Source: JALYQB01 sp035640155 (GTDB taxonomy: Bacteria > Actinomycetota > Actinomycetes > Mycobacteriales > Pseudonocardiaceae). Taken from it: a DNA stretch of 19,781 bases. The notes under the pieces were generated by a model, which had not been told where the DNA came from, ran no database searches, and saw only the letters and a list, made by a program, of their open reading frames with translations. Made by a program: the position numbers and the translations under genes. Location of the stretch: the NCBI GenBank assembly GCA_035640155.1, contig DASQWR010000150.1, positions 1 to 19,781 of the forward strand. Direction: 5' to 3'. Positions 9,199 to 16,441 of this stretch are shown here, in pieces (the stretch's first letter is position 1; every line of letters begins with the position of its first letter).

Positions 9199-10247
9199 CC
9201 GAGACCGCCGCCCAGCCCACCGCGGTCGTCGGCGCCCGGACACCGGTGCTCTCGGTGCGCAACCTGGTCAAGCACTTCCCGGTGCGCGGCCGGGGGCTGC
9301 TGCGTCGCCAGGTCGGTGAGATCCACGCGGTGTGCGACGTTTCCTTCGACCTGCACGCCCACGAGACGCTGGGCCTGGTCGGGGAGTCGGGCTGCGGCAA
9401 GACCACCACCGCGCGGGTGCTGCTCAACCTGCAGCCGGCGACCTCCGGCCAGGTGCACTACCAGGGCATCGAGCTGACCAGCCTCTCCCGCCGGGGAATG
9501 CAGGCGCTGCGCCGCGACCTGCAGATCGTGTTCCAGGACCCCTACGCCTCGCTGGACCCGCGGCTGCCGGTGAACGAGATCGTCGCGGAACCGCTGCGCA
9601 TCCACGGGCGCTACGGCGACGGCGGCCGCGACCGGGTGCGGGAGCTGCTGCGCACCGTCGGCCTGCGCCCCGAGCACGGCAACCGCTTTCCGCACGAGTT
9701 CTCCGGCGGGCAGCGCCAGCGCATCGGCGTCGCGCGTGCGCTGGCCCTGCAGCCGAAGGTCCTGGTGCTCGACGAGCCGGTGTCGGCGCTCGACGTGTCG
9801 ATCCAGGCCGGGGTGCTCAACCTCCTGGACGAGCTGCAGGAACAGTTCGGGTTGTCCTACCTGTTCGTCTCCCACGACCTGTCCGTGGTGCGGCACGTCG
9901 CGGACCGGATCGCGGTGATGTACCTGGGCCGGATCGTGGAGACGGGTCTCGCGGAGTCCCTGTTCGACGGGCCGGCACACCCCTACACCCAGGCGCTGAT
10001 CTCGGCGATCCCGTTGCCGGACCCGCGCAAGGAGCGGGCTCGCGAGCGGATCACTCTCACCGGTGAGGTGCCGAGCCCGACCGCGCCGCCGAGCGGGTGC
10101 CGGTTCCGCACCCGGTGCCCCAAGTTCGCCGATGTGCTCAGCGAGGCCCAGCGGCAGCGCTGCGTCGAGGTTATCCCGGAGTTGAGGGAACGCGGGCAGG
10201 GTCACCCGGCTGCGTGCCACTACGCCGAGGGCATCAGGCTGCTGTGA
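9195..10247 (+). CDS. DppF/OppF-type peptide ABC transporter ATP-binding protein
   Basis: This is the second ATPase subunit, of 350 residues, pairing with the preceding gene product as a heterodimer. Walker A is GESGCGKT (63-70), the signature is FSGGQRQR (from residue 169), Walker B ends LDEPVSALD (Asp193/Glu194) and the switch is VSHDLS. OppF-type features are HFPVRGRGLLRRQVGEIHAV near the start and a C-terminal CRFRTRCPKF cysteine motif. The GTG start overlaps the previous stop, with GGAGG upstream. It is the last gene of the importer operon; mshB begins 22 nt later with its own probable promoter. Confidence 0.95.
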   Translation: MTETAAQPTAVVGARTPVLSVRNLVKHFPVRGRGLLRRQVGEIHAVCDVSFDLHAHETLGLVGESGCGKTTTARVLLNLQPATSGQVHYQGIELTSLSRRGMQALRRDLQIVFQDPYASLDPRLPVNEIVAEPLRIHGRYGDGGRDRVRELLRTVGLRPEHGNRFPHEFSGGQRQRIGVARALALQPKVLVLDEPVSALDVSIQAGVLNLLDELQEQFGLSYLFVSHDLSVVRHVADRIAVMYLGRIVETGLAESLFDGPAHPYTQALISAIPLPDPRKERARERITLTGEVPSPTAPPSGCRFRTRCPKFADVLSEAQRQRCVEVIPELRERGQGHPAACHYAEGIRLL

Positions 10248-10256
10248 TGGTCGTCG

Positions 10257-10262
10257 TAGGCT
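10257..10262 (+). promoter_or_regulatory. -10 element for a leaderless mshB transcript
   Basis: TAGGCT ends 7 nt before the mshB ATG, and no Shine-Dalgarno sequence is present. mshB can therefore probably be transcribed independently of the importer operon, with a transcript starting at or near the ATG. Confidence 0.45.
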
Positions 10263-10269
10263 GCCCGTC

Positions 10270-11136
10270 ATGTCGGAGCGCCGGATGCTGCTCGTGCACG
10301 CGCACCCGGACGACGAGACGCTCTGGACCGGTGGGGTGATCGCGCGGTACGCCTCCGAGGGCGTGCACGTCGCGCTGGTGACCTGCACGCTCGGCGAGCA
10401 GGGCGAGATCATCCTGCCCGAGCTGGCCGGGTTGGGCGCCGAGCACGCTGACCAGCTCGGCGGTTACCGCCTCGGTGAGCTGCGGGCAGCGTGCTCGGCG
10501 CTCGGCGTCCGCGAGCAGCGGTTCCTCGGCGGCGTCGGACGGTGGCGGGACTCCGGCATGGTGGTCGAGCCCGGCGGGCGGGCGAGCCTGCCCGCCGACC
10601 TGCACCCCCGGGCGTTCGCCGGCGGACCGCTCACCGAGCAGGTCATCCAGCTGGTCGACGTGCTCGAGGAGCTGCGCCCGCAGGTGGTGGTCACCTACGG
10701 CCCGGACGGGGGGTACGGCCATCCCGACCACGTCCGCGCGTACGAGGTGACGATGGCGGCCGCAGCGCAGGTGCCCGCGGTGGCGCGGGTGTTCTGGGCG
10801 GTGCGGCCCCGTATCGCCATGGACGCGGGCATCGCGGCGCTGCGTGGGATGGCCGGGCTGCCCTTCACCGCACCGGACCCGGGCGGCCTTCCTGCGGTGG
10901 CGGACGAGGAGGTCACCACCGTCCTGGACGTCGGCGCGCAGGTGCAGACGATGATGCGCGCGATCCGGGCGCACGGGACCCAGGTGAGTCTGTGGGAGGG
11001 CGGTGGCGGCGACCGTGCGTTCGCCCTCTCCGACGGGGTGGCCAGACCGGTGCCTGGGTGGGAGTACTTCACCCTCGCCAGCGGCACGTCACCGGACGCT
11101 GAGGACGACCTCTTCGCCGGTCTCACCCTGTCGTGA
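10270..11136 (+). CDS. mshB: MshB: GlcNAc-Ins deacetylase of mycothiol synthesis
   Basis: This is a zinc hydrolase of the LmbE/PIG-L family that removes the acetyl group from N-acetyl-glucosaminyl-inositol, giving the amine to which cysteine is ligated in mycothiol synthesis. I count 288 residues. The AHPDDE motif (residues 11-16) and YGHPDHVRA (His151 and His154) supply the expected zinc ligands His12, Asp15 and His154 and the catalytic Asp14. The GEQGE segment and the C-terminal WEYFTLASG are also MshB-like. Its stop overlaps the start of a small membrane protein gene, a pairing also seen in mycobacteria (Rv1170-Rv1171, from memory). Confidence 0.95.
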   Translation: MSERRMLLVHAHPDDETLWTGGVIARYASEGVHVALVTCTLGEQGEIILPELAGLGAEHADQLGGYRLGELRAACSALGVREQRFLGGVGRWRDSGMVVEPGGRASLPADLHPRAFAGGPLTEQVIQLVDVLEELRPQVVVTYGPDGGYGHPDHVRAYEVTMAAAAQVPAVARVFWAVRPRIAMDAGIAALRGMAGLPFTAPDPGGLPAVADEEVTTVLDVGAQVQTMMRAIRAHGTQVSLWEGGGGDRAFALSDGVARPVPGWEYFTLASGTSPDAEDDLFAGLTLS

Positions 11137-11534
11137 CCGCAGTGGTCTCCGGGCTGGTGCTGGTCGCGCTGCTCGTCGACGCCGTCCTGCTCGCGGCCGT
11201 GGAGCTGCTGTACCTGCCGCTGTGGATCGGCGCGGTGCCGTTCCCGATCACGATCCTGCTGGCCGCGGTGACCACGCCGTGGCTGGTCCGTTCCGCTGCC
11301 CGGTTGGGCGGAGGTGGGCTCGTCGCCGCGTCTCCGCTGGTGGTGTGGGTACTCGGCGTCCTCGTCCTCGGCGTGGCCGGCCCCGGCGGCGACGTCCTGC
11401 TGCCGGCGCGCTGGCAGTCGCTGGCGCTGCTCGGTGGCGGCATGTTCCCGGGCGCGGTGGCGCTGGGCCGCTCGCTGGCTCCACTGGGCCCCTCGCCAGG
11501 TGCAGCTCCGACGGAAAGGTCCGCCGATGGCTGA
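11133..11534 (+). CDS. Small membrane protein downstream of mshB
   Basis: The protein has 133 residues and about four hydrophobic helices (roughly 5-27, 32-47, 63-82 and 93-112), then a short Pro/Ser-rich tail. It shows no catalytic motif I recognise. The GTG start overlaps the mshB stop (GTGA), so the two are translationally coupled. The position matches the conserved membrane protein that follows mshB in mycobacteria. A role linked to mycothiol is possible only by association. The gene converges with the amidohydrolase relic, with 29 nt between the stops. Confidence 0.75.
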   Translation: MTAVVSGLVLVALLVDAVLLAAVELLYLPLWIGAVPFPITILLAAVTTPWLVRSAARLGGGGLVAASPLVVWVLGVLVLGVAGPGGDVLLPARWQSLALLGGGMFPGAVALGRSLAPLGPSPGAAPTERSADG

Positions 11535-11563
11535 CCGAACCGCACCTGACCCAGGTCCGGCCG

Positions 11564-11842
11564 TCAGGTATCGCAGCACACCAGCTGCGCCCACTCGGGT
11601 TCGTGCCACCAGTGCACTGGGTCGTGGATGTGCCGGGTCACCGGCGTGGAGCGCGCGACCGCCGGTGCCGCGGCCGAGGCGGTCGGCATGGTGAACGGCG
11701 CCAGCAGCTCGTCGACGGCGTGCAGCAGGCCGCCCCGCATCACCTGCGTCACCGCGGCGGCGGCCCGGATGTCGGCCAGCGGATCGCCAGCGACGAAAGC
11801 GAGGTCGGCCGCCGACGCTGCCGCCGCCAGTGATGAAGCCAC
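11564..11842 (-). pseudogene. 3' relic of an amidohydrolase gene
   Basis: The 92-codon frame from GTG 11842 contains ADLAFVAGDPLADIRAAAAV followed by TQVMRGG. This is the typical C-terminal end of metal-dependent amidohydrolases of the imidazolonepropionase-like group, where the last strand of the small beta domain reads ADLvvldGDPL...V..VmrGG. The tail ends in HIHDPVHWWHEPEW. All metal- and substrate-binding parts (the N-terminal HxH, the bridging Lys, the two His and the Asp) are missing, and upstream lies the intact AIM24 gene in the same frame with only 9 nt from its stop. There is no Shine-Dalgarno sequence. I read it as the left-over end of a gene whose 5' part was replaced; expression as a small protein is unlikely. 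Confidence 0.65.
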
Positions 11843-11851
11843 CGAGGCGAG

Positions 11852-12595
11852 TCAGCGGCCCATCAGGTCGCCGAGAAGGCCGCCGGGGCCGGACTGTTCT
11901 CCGCTGCCAGTGCCACTCATCATGCTCGTTGGCAGTTCCTCCGAAGGCTGCACGATGACGAAGCCCTGACCGGCGAAGCTCATCGTGAACGCCTCCCCGG
12001 TGCTGCGGCCCAACAGCGTGCCCAGCCCTATCTGGTCAGCCCGGTGGAATCCGGTCTGCAGCGCTGCGGACCAGGCGATCGCCGCCTGCGGGTCGGCGTA
12101 GGTGGGCTGATCGACATTGAGCACCACCGGCGCGCCCTTGGCGGTGATCGCGATGCGGCCCTGCCCGGTGAACACGCAGTTGTACAACCCGGCAGCGGAG
12201 TACATACCCACGCCGTCGACCCGGCGGATGTCGTAGCTCAGGGTGGGCTCGAAAGCCAGCACGTTCTTGCCGTTGACGGTCAGCGCGTCGTGCGGGCTCT
12301 CCAGGTCGATCAGATGCACGTCGGCGGCGAGATCGGCGAGGAACACGTCGCCCCGACCGGATGCCTTCATCAGCGGGACGCCCTCACCGGTCAGCTGCTG
12401 CTTGAGGAACTTGCCTATCCCGCCCGAGCCCAACGCCTTGAACTGCACCTCGCCCTGGTAGGCGACCATCGAACCCCGCCGGGCGAGCACTTCACCGTCC
12501 AGCGCGATCTTGAGCATCTTGGAGTTCTGCAGCACCATTCCCGGCTGGGTGGCGCCGGCCTCCTGGTGGCTCGGGGCGAACAGATCACTGCGCAT
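11852..12595 (-). CDS. AIM24-family protein (PF01987-type)
   Basis: The protein has 247 residues from the ATG at 12595, giving MRSDLFAPSHQEAGATQPGM, which looks like the usual start of actinobacterial members; the frame stays open upstream to an ATG at 12703, but that extension is basic and not family-like. The body holds the AIM24 landmarks: KIALDGEVLARRGSMVAYQG, a GEGVPLMKASGRGDVFLA segment, VNGKNVLAFEPTL, and YNCVFTGQGRIAI. The fold of this family is a beta-rich double-stranded helix related to TRAP; the molecular role in bacteria is not established. The C-terminus is a Gly/Ser-rich tail ending GLLGDLMGR. The gene stands alone, with the relic behind it. Confidence 0.85.
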   Translation of the reverse strand: MRSDLFAPSHQEAGATQPGMVLQNSKMLKIALDGEVLARRGSMVAYQGEVQFKALGSGGIGKFLKQQLTGEGVPLMKASGRGDVFLADLAADVHLIDLESPHDALTVNGKNVLAFEPTLSYDIRRVDGVGMYSAAGLYNCVFTGQGRIAITAKGAPVVLNVDQPTYADPQAAIAWSAALQTGFHRADQIGLGTLLGRSTGEAFTMSFAGQGFVIVQPSEELPTSMMSGTGSGEQSGPGGLLGDLMGR

Positions 12596-12635
12596 TGAGG
12601 TGATATCCCTTCCGGTACCGCGTTGTCCGTGCCCA

Positions 12636-12641
12636 ATGCTA
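12636..12641 (-). promoter_or_regulatory. Candidate -10 of the AIM24 gene
   Basis: TAGCAT on the minus strand lies 40 nt before the ATG at 12595. No clear -35 is present. An AGGGA-like ribosome site (AAGGGAT) is about 10 nt upstream of the ATG. Confidence 0.3.
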
Positions 12642-12758
12642 CGCAGGCTAACCAAGTTGCTTTTTCTCTCAGCTGATCCACGCCGTGCGCCCGATCGTCG
12701 CACGGTGGCTACGCGGCGAGCGCCTTGGCGAGCAGCGCGTCGTCTGCCTCGGCCCGGT

Positions 12759-12788
12759 TGCTGGGGTGAGGCGCCAACGGGACATACT
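12759..12788 (+). promoter_or_regulatory. Candidate promoter of fdxA-dapC
   Basis: TTGCTG (12759-12764) and CATACT (12783-12788) are spaced by 18 nt, a fair match to a primary-sigma promoter. Transcription would start near 12795, leaving about 60 nt of leader before the fdxA GTG. Confidence 0.4.
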
Positions 12789-12854
12789 GGGAAGCGTCGG
12801 GCCGGGAACCGCCGGGCCGCGACCGGAACGTGAGTGAGGAGCAGGAGAGCCGCT

Positions 12855-13181
12855 GTGACCTACGTGATCGCCGAGCCCTGCGTGGACGTGCTCGACAAGA
12901 GCTGCATCGAGGAGTGTCCCGTCGACTGCATCTACGAGGGTGGTCGGATGATGTACATCCAGCCCGACGAGTGTGTCGACTGCGGTGCCTGCGAGCCGGT
13001 CTGCCCGGTGGAAGCCATCTACTACGAGGACGACGTCCCCGAGCAGTGGAAGGACTACTACACGGCCAACGTCGACTTCTTCACCGAGCTCGGCTCGCCC
13101 GGCGGCGCCGCGAAGGTCGGCAAGATCGAGCGCGACCACCCGCTCGTGGCCGCACTCCCGCCGCAGAACCCGGACGAGTGA
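12855..13181 (+). CDS. fdxA: 7Fe ferredoxin [3Fe-4S][4Fe-4S]
   Basis: This is a soluble electron carrier of 108 residues, almost identical in pattern to mycobacterial seven-iron ferredoxins. Cys9, Cys17 and Cys50 should hold the [3Fe-4S] cluster and Cys21, Cys40, Cys43 and Cys46 the [4Fe-4S] cluster (C-x7-C-x3-C-P, then CVDCGACEPVCP); Cys25 is additional. The C-terminal extension with DDVPEQWKDYY and FFTELGSPGGAAKVG is also typical. The start is the GTG at 12855, with AGGAG (12843-12847) 7 nt upstream; an in-frame GTG at 12834 would add seven residues that relatives lack. The stop overlaps the dapC start as GTGA, the same pairing as Rv1177-Rv1178. Confidence 0.97.
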   Translation: MTYVIAEPCVDVLDKSCIEECPVDCIYEGGRMMYIQPDECVDCGACEPVCPVEAIYYEDDVPEQWKDYYTANVDFFTELGSPGGAAKVGKIERDHPLVAALPPQNPDE

Positions 13182-14284
13182 GCGGAGGCGCTCGGCGCCT
13201 CGCCCTTCCTGAGTTCCCCTGGGACAGCCTCGCCGGGGCGGCCCGCCGTGCGGCTGAGCACCCCGACGGGGCCGTCGACCTGTCCATCGGCACCCCGGTG
13301 GATCCGGTGCCCGAACCGGTGCGCGCTGCGCTGTCGGCCGCGTCCGCGATGCCCGGTTACCCGGCCACCCACGGCACCCCCGAGCTGCGCGGGCGCGTGG
13401 TCGCCGCGCTGGGCCGCCGGCACGGGGTCGCCGGTCTCGAGGAGGGGGCTGTGCTGCCCACCATCGGCTCCAAGGAGCTGGTGGCGTGGCTGCCGACCAT
13501 GCTGGGCCTGGGGCCCGGCGACGTGGTGGCGCTGCCCGAGCTCGCCTATCCTACCTACGAGGTCGGAGCACGGCTCGCCGGTGCGTCCACCGTGGTGCTG
13601 GTTGACCGCGATCCCGCCCCGGCCGGCACCCGGCTGCGCTGGCTGAACTCGCCGTCGAACCCGACGGGGGCCACCGCTGCAGCGCCGGTGCTCGCGGAAG
13701 CCGTCGAGCAGGCCCGTTCGGTGGGCGCGGTGGTGGCCTCCGACGAGTGCTATCTCACCCTGGGTTGGGACGCGGTGCCGGTCTCGGTGCTGCACCCGTC
13801 GGTGTCAGCCGGTGCCCACCAGGGGCTGCTGGCGGTGCACTCGCTGTCCAAGTCGTCCAACCTCGCGGGTTACCGCGCCGGCTTCGTCGCGGGCGACCCG
13901 GCGCTGGTCCGCACCCTGCTCGCGGTGCGCAAGCACGCCGGGATGATCGTGCCGCGACCCGTGCAGCAGGCCATGGTCGCCGCGCTGGACGACGACGAGC
14001 ACGTCGCGGTGCAACGGGAGCGCTACCGCAGCCGGCGGGAGCGGCTGCGGCCCGCGCTGGAGACGGCCGGGCTGCGCGTCGAGCACTCCGAAGGTGGTCT
14101 CTACCTGTGGTGCACCGCCGGTGAGTCCGGGCGGCACACGGTTGCGCGGCTGGCCGACATCGGGGTGCTCGTCGCGCCCGGGGAGTTCTACGGAAAGGCC
14201 GGTGCCCGGCACGTCCGGGTCGCGCTGACGGCCACCGATGATCGCATCGACGCCGCGGTGGCCCGGCTCGTCGGGCTGTGCTGA
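13178..14284 (+). CDS. dapC: Succinyldiaminopimelate transaminase DapC
   Basis: This is a PLP-dependent aminotransferase (class I/II) of 368 residues, forming N-succinyl-LL-diaminopimelate from the 2-amino-6-keto precursor in lysine/DAP synthesis. Landmarks are LNSPSNPTGA, SDECYLTLGW and the PLP lysine Lys225 in HSLSKSSNLAGYRAGF, with the C-terminal arginine in ARHVRVALTATDDRI. The start GTG 13178 overlaps the fdxA stop and gives VSGGARRLALPEFPWDSL, the usual beginning of actinobacterial DapC. The frame is open further upstream, across fdxA, but those residues are a shadow. dapD and dapE next door, catalysing the preceding and following steps, support the assignment over other aminotransferases. 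The gene ends 4 nt from the convergent dapD stop. Confidence 0.92.
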   Translation: MSGGARRLALPEFPWDSLAGAARRAAEHPDGAVDLSIGTPVDPVPEPVRAALSAASAMPGYPATHGTPELRGRVVAALGRRHGVAGLEEGAVLPTIGSKELVAWLPTMLGLGPGDVVALPELAYPTYEVGARLAGASTVVLVDRDPAPAGTRLRWLNSPSNPTGATAAAPVLAEAVEQARSVGAVVASDECYLTLGWDAVPVSVLHPSVSAGAHQGLLAVHSLSKSSNLAGYRAGFVAGDPALVRTLLAVRKHAGMIVPRPVQQAMVAALDDDEHVAVQRERYRSRRERLRPALETAGLRVEHSEGGLYLWCTAGESGRHTVARLADIGVLVAPGEFYGKAGARHVRVALTATDDRIDAAVARLVGLC

Positions 14285-14288
14285 CTGG

Positions 14289-15257
14289 TCAGTCGTTCGC
14301 GTGCAGGTCCGCGTTCAGCTCCACGGCTGCGCTGCCCTCCCGGCGCACGGCGTGCACCGCGCCGCTGACCGAGTCGCGGCGGAACAGGATCCCGTCGCGC
14401 CCGGAGAGCTCCCGAGCCTTGCGCACGGTTCCGTCGGGCAGCGTGACCTTGGTGCCCGCCGTGACGTAGAGCCCCGCCTCGACCACGCAGTCGTCGCCCA
14501 GCGAGATGCCGATGCCCGCGTTGGCCCCCAGCAGGCAGCGCCGCCCGATCGACACCTGTTCCCGGCCCCCGCCGGAGAGGGTTCCCATGATCGACCCGCC
14601 GCCACCGACGTCGGAGTCCGCACCGACGATCACCCCGGCGGAGATCCGGCCCTCCACCATGGACGCGCCGAGGGTGCCCGCGTTGAAGTTGACGAACCCC
14701 TCGTGCATCACGGTGGTGCCACTGGCCAGGTGGGCGCCGAGCCGAACCCGGTCGGCATCCCCGATGCGCACCCCGGACGGGACCACGTAGTCGACCATGC
14801 GGGGGAACTTGTCGACGCTGTAGACGGTCACCGGTCCGCGGGAGCGCAACCGCAGCCGGGTGGTCTCGAAGCCCTCGGCCGGGCACGGGCCGTGGTTGGT
14901 CCAGACCACGTTGGCGAGTGTTCCGAACAGCCCGTCGAGGTTGACGCTGCGCGGGGGGACCAGCCGGTGCGAGAGCAGGTGCAGCCGCAGGTAGGCGTCG
15001 TGCGCGTCGCTCGGTGGGGCATGCAGGTCTACGACCACCGTCCGGACGGCCACCACCTGCACGCCGCGGTCGGCGTCCGGACCGGCCAGGGCGTCGAACC
15101 GGGTGCCGGCCTCGGCCGTCCGGGTCGTGCCGGGCTGCGCGCCGTCGGGCACGCCGAGCTCGGGGGCGGGGAACCAGGTGTCCAGCACGGCGCCGGAGGC
15201 GGTGACGGTGGCCAGCCCGATGCCGTGGGCTGCGGTGGGGGTCTGCGCGTCGCTCAC
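14289..15257 (-). CDS. dapD: Tetrahydrodipicolinate N-succinyltransferase DapD
   Basis: The protein has 322 residues from the GTG at 15257 and transfers succinyl from succinyl-CoA to tetrahydrodipicolinate, the entry step of the succinylase branch. It is of the actinobacterial DapD type: an N-terminal domain (ATVTASGAVLDTWFPAPELG), a middle domain with VYSVDKFPRMVDYVVPSGVRI, and a left-handed beta-helix of hexapeptide repeats (GAHLASGTTVMHEGFVNFNAGTLG region, VEGRISAGVIVGADSDVGGG, GRRCLLGANAGIGISLGDDC). The frame stays open upstream of the start, but a -10 hexamer 8 nt before GTG 15257 and the family start (SDAQTPTAAHGIG) support this choice. It is divergent from dapE across 70 nt. Confidence 0.95.
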   Translation of the reverse strand: MSDAQTPTAAHGIGLATVTASGAVLDTWFPAPELGVPDGAQPGTTRTAEAGTRFDALAGPDADRGVQVVAVRTVVVDLHAPPSDAHDAYLRLHLLSHRLVPPRSVNLDGLFGTLANVVWTNHGPCPAEGFETTRLRLRSRGPVTVYSVDKFPRMVDYVVPSGVRIGDADRVRLGAHLASGTTVMHEGFVNFNAGTLGASMVEGRISAGVIVGADSDVGGGGSIMGTLSGGGREQVSIGRRCLLGANAGIGISLGDDCVVEAGLYVTAGTKVTLPDGTVRKARELSGRDGILFRRDSVSGAVHAVRREGSAAVELNADLHAND

Positions 15258-15265
15258 ACCGCAGC

Positions 15266-15271
15266 ACCGTA
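15266..15271 (-). promoter_or_regulatory. -10 element for a (near-)leaderless dapD transcript
   Basis: TACGGT on the minus strand ends 8 nt before the dapD GTG, and there is no Shine-Dalgarno sequence. It is the same hexamer as the dapE -10, pointing the other way. Confidence 0.45.
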
Positions 15272-15314
15272 TCGGCTGCTCCACGGCCGTACCGGCGGTG
15301 GCCCGGTGTGCCGG

Positions 15315-15320
15315 TACGGT
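15315..15320 (+). promoter_or_regulatory. -10 element for a leaderless dapE transcript
   Basis: TACGGT ends 7 nt before the dapE ATG at 15328, and no Shine-Dalgarno sequence is present. The two divergent -10 hexamers are 43 nt apart, so their -35 regions must overlap or interleave. Confidence 0.5.
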
Positions 15321-15327
15321 CGGCCCC

Positions 15328-16398
15328 ATGCCCACCGAGTTCGACCTCACTGTCGATCCCGTCGACCTCACCGCGGCGCTGGTGGACGTCCCGAGCGTGT
15401 CGGGTGACGAGGTGGCTCTCGCCGACGCGGTGCAGGCCGCGCTCGCGAGCCAGGTGCCGCACCTGCACCTGCTGCGCTCCGGGAATGCGGTGCTGGGGCG
15501 CACCGAGCTGGGGCGGCCGAGCCGGGTGCTGCTGGCCGGGCACCTGGACACCGTGCCGGTCGCGGACAACCTGCCGTCGCGCCGGGAGGGCGGGGTGCTG
15601 CACGGCTGCGGCACGTCGGACATGAAGGCCGGTGACGCGGTGATCCTGCACCTGGTGGCCACCGTGCCCGAGCCGGTGCACGACGTGACCGTGGTGCTCT
15701 ACGACTGCGAGGAGGTCGAGGCGGCCCGCAACGGCCTCGGCCGCATCGAGCGCGAGCATCCGTGGTGGCTGGCTGCGGACCTGGCGATCGTCGGCGAGCC
15801 CACGGACGGCGCGGTGGAGGCCGGCTGCCAGGGCACCCTGCGGGCGACGGTGCGCACCTGGGGCCGGCGGGCACACAGCGCCCGGTCCTGGTTGGGGGAC
15901 AACGCGATCCACGCCGCCGGTGAGGTGCTCGAACGGCTGGGTGGCTACCGGGCCCGGGACGTCGAGATCGACGGCTGCACCTACCGGGAGGGGCTGCAGG
16001 CGGTGCGTGTTGCCGGTGGAGTCGCGGGCAACGTGGTGCCCGACGAGTGCGAGGTCGGGGTCAACTTCCGCTTCGCCCCGGACCGCACCCTGGCTGCGGC
16101 CCGGCAGCACGTGCTGGAGGTCTTCGACGGGTTCGACCTCGAGTTCACCGACGGGGCCCCGGGTGCGCTGCCCGGCCTCGGCGCGCCGGCCGCGGCGGAG
16201 TTCATCGCGGCAAGTGGCGCGACGCCGGTGGCCAAGTTCGGGTGGACCGACGTGTCCCGGTTCGCGGCCCGCGGCACACCCGCGCTCAACTACGGACCCG
16301 GCGACCCGAACTTCGCCCACACCCGTGAGGAGCACGTGCTGGTCGACCGGATCACCGCCTGCGCCGACGTGCTGCGCGGTTACCTCACCGGTGCCTGA
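15328..16398 (+). CDS. dapE: Succinyl-diaminopimelate desuccinylase DapE
   Basis: This is an M20-family di-zinc amidase of 356 residues that removes succinate from N-succinyl-LL-diaminopimelate, giving LL-DAP for lysine and peptidoglycan. Likely metal and catalytic residues are in place: His72 and Asp74 in HLDTVP, Asp98 in TSDMKAGD, the Glu128-Glu129 pair in DCEEVEA, Glu157 in IVGEPTDG and His331 near the C-terminus (FAHTREEH). The dimerisation domain is recognisable at GTLRATVRTWGRRAHSARSW. The ATG is directly preceded by a leaderless-type -10. Adjacent dapD and dapC make the annotation secure. Confidence 0.95.
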   Translation: MPTEFDLTVDPVDLTAALVDVPSVSGDEVALADAVQAALASQVPHLHLLRSGNAVLGRTELGRPSRVLLAGHLDTVPVADNLPSRREGGVLHGCGTSDMKAGDAVILHLVATVPEPVHDVTVVLYDCEEVEAARNGLGRIEREHPWWLAADLAIVGEPTDGAVEAGCQGTLRATVRTWGRRAHSARSWLGDNAIHAAGEVLERLGGYRARDVEIDGCTYREGLQAVRVAGGVAGNVVPDECEVGVNFRFAPDRTLAAARQHVLEVFDGFDLEFTDGAPGALPGLGAPAAAEFIAASGATPVAKFGWTDVSRFAARGTPALNYGPGDPNFAHTREEHVLVDRITACADVLRGYLTGA

Positions 16399-16429
16399 GC
16401 GCGCCGGACGCGCCGCTGGAGACGACGCC

Positions 16430-16435
16430 TACCCT
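16430..16435 (+). promoter_or_regulatory. -10 element for a leaderless first LOG gene
   Basis: TACCCT ends exactly 6 nt before the GTG at 16442. This supports that start over the in-frame GTGs at 16391 and 16460. Confidence 0.4.
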
Positions 16436-16441
16436 GGCGCC

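Noticed and set aside
11628..11969. Plus-strand 113-codon frame across the relic and the AIM24 end
   Set aside because: Ala/Ser/Arg-rich shadow translation; the amidohydrolase signature is on the minus strand.
12596..12703. N-terminal extension of the AIM24 protein to ATG 12703
   Set aside because: The added 36 residues are Arg/Ser-rich and unlike the family; the MRSDLFAP start at 12595 fits, and the candidate promoter (12636-12641) lies inside the extension.
15258..15662. Upstream extension of dapD by about 135 codons
   Set aside because: It would run antisense through the dapE start, and the extra residues are not DapD-like.
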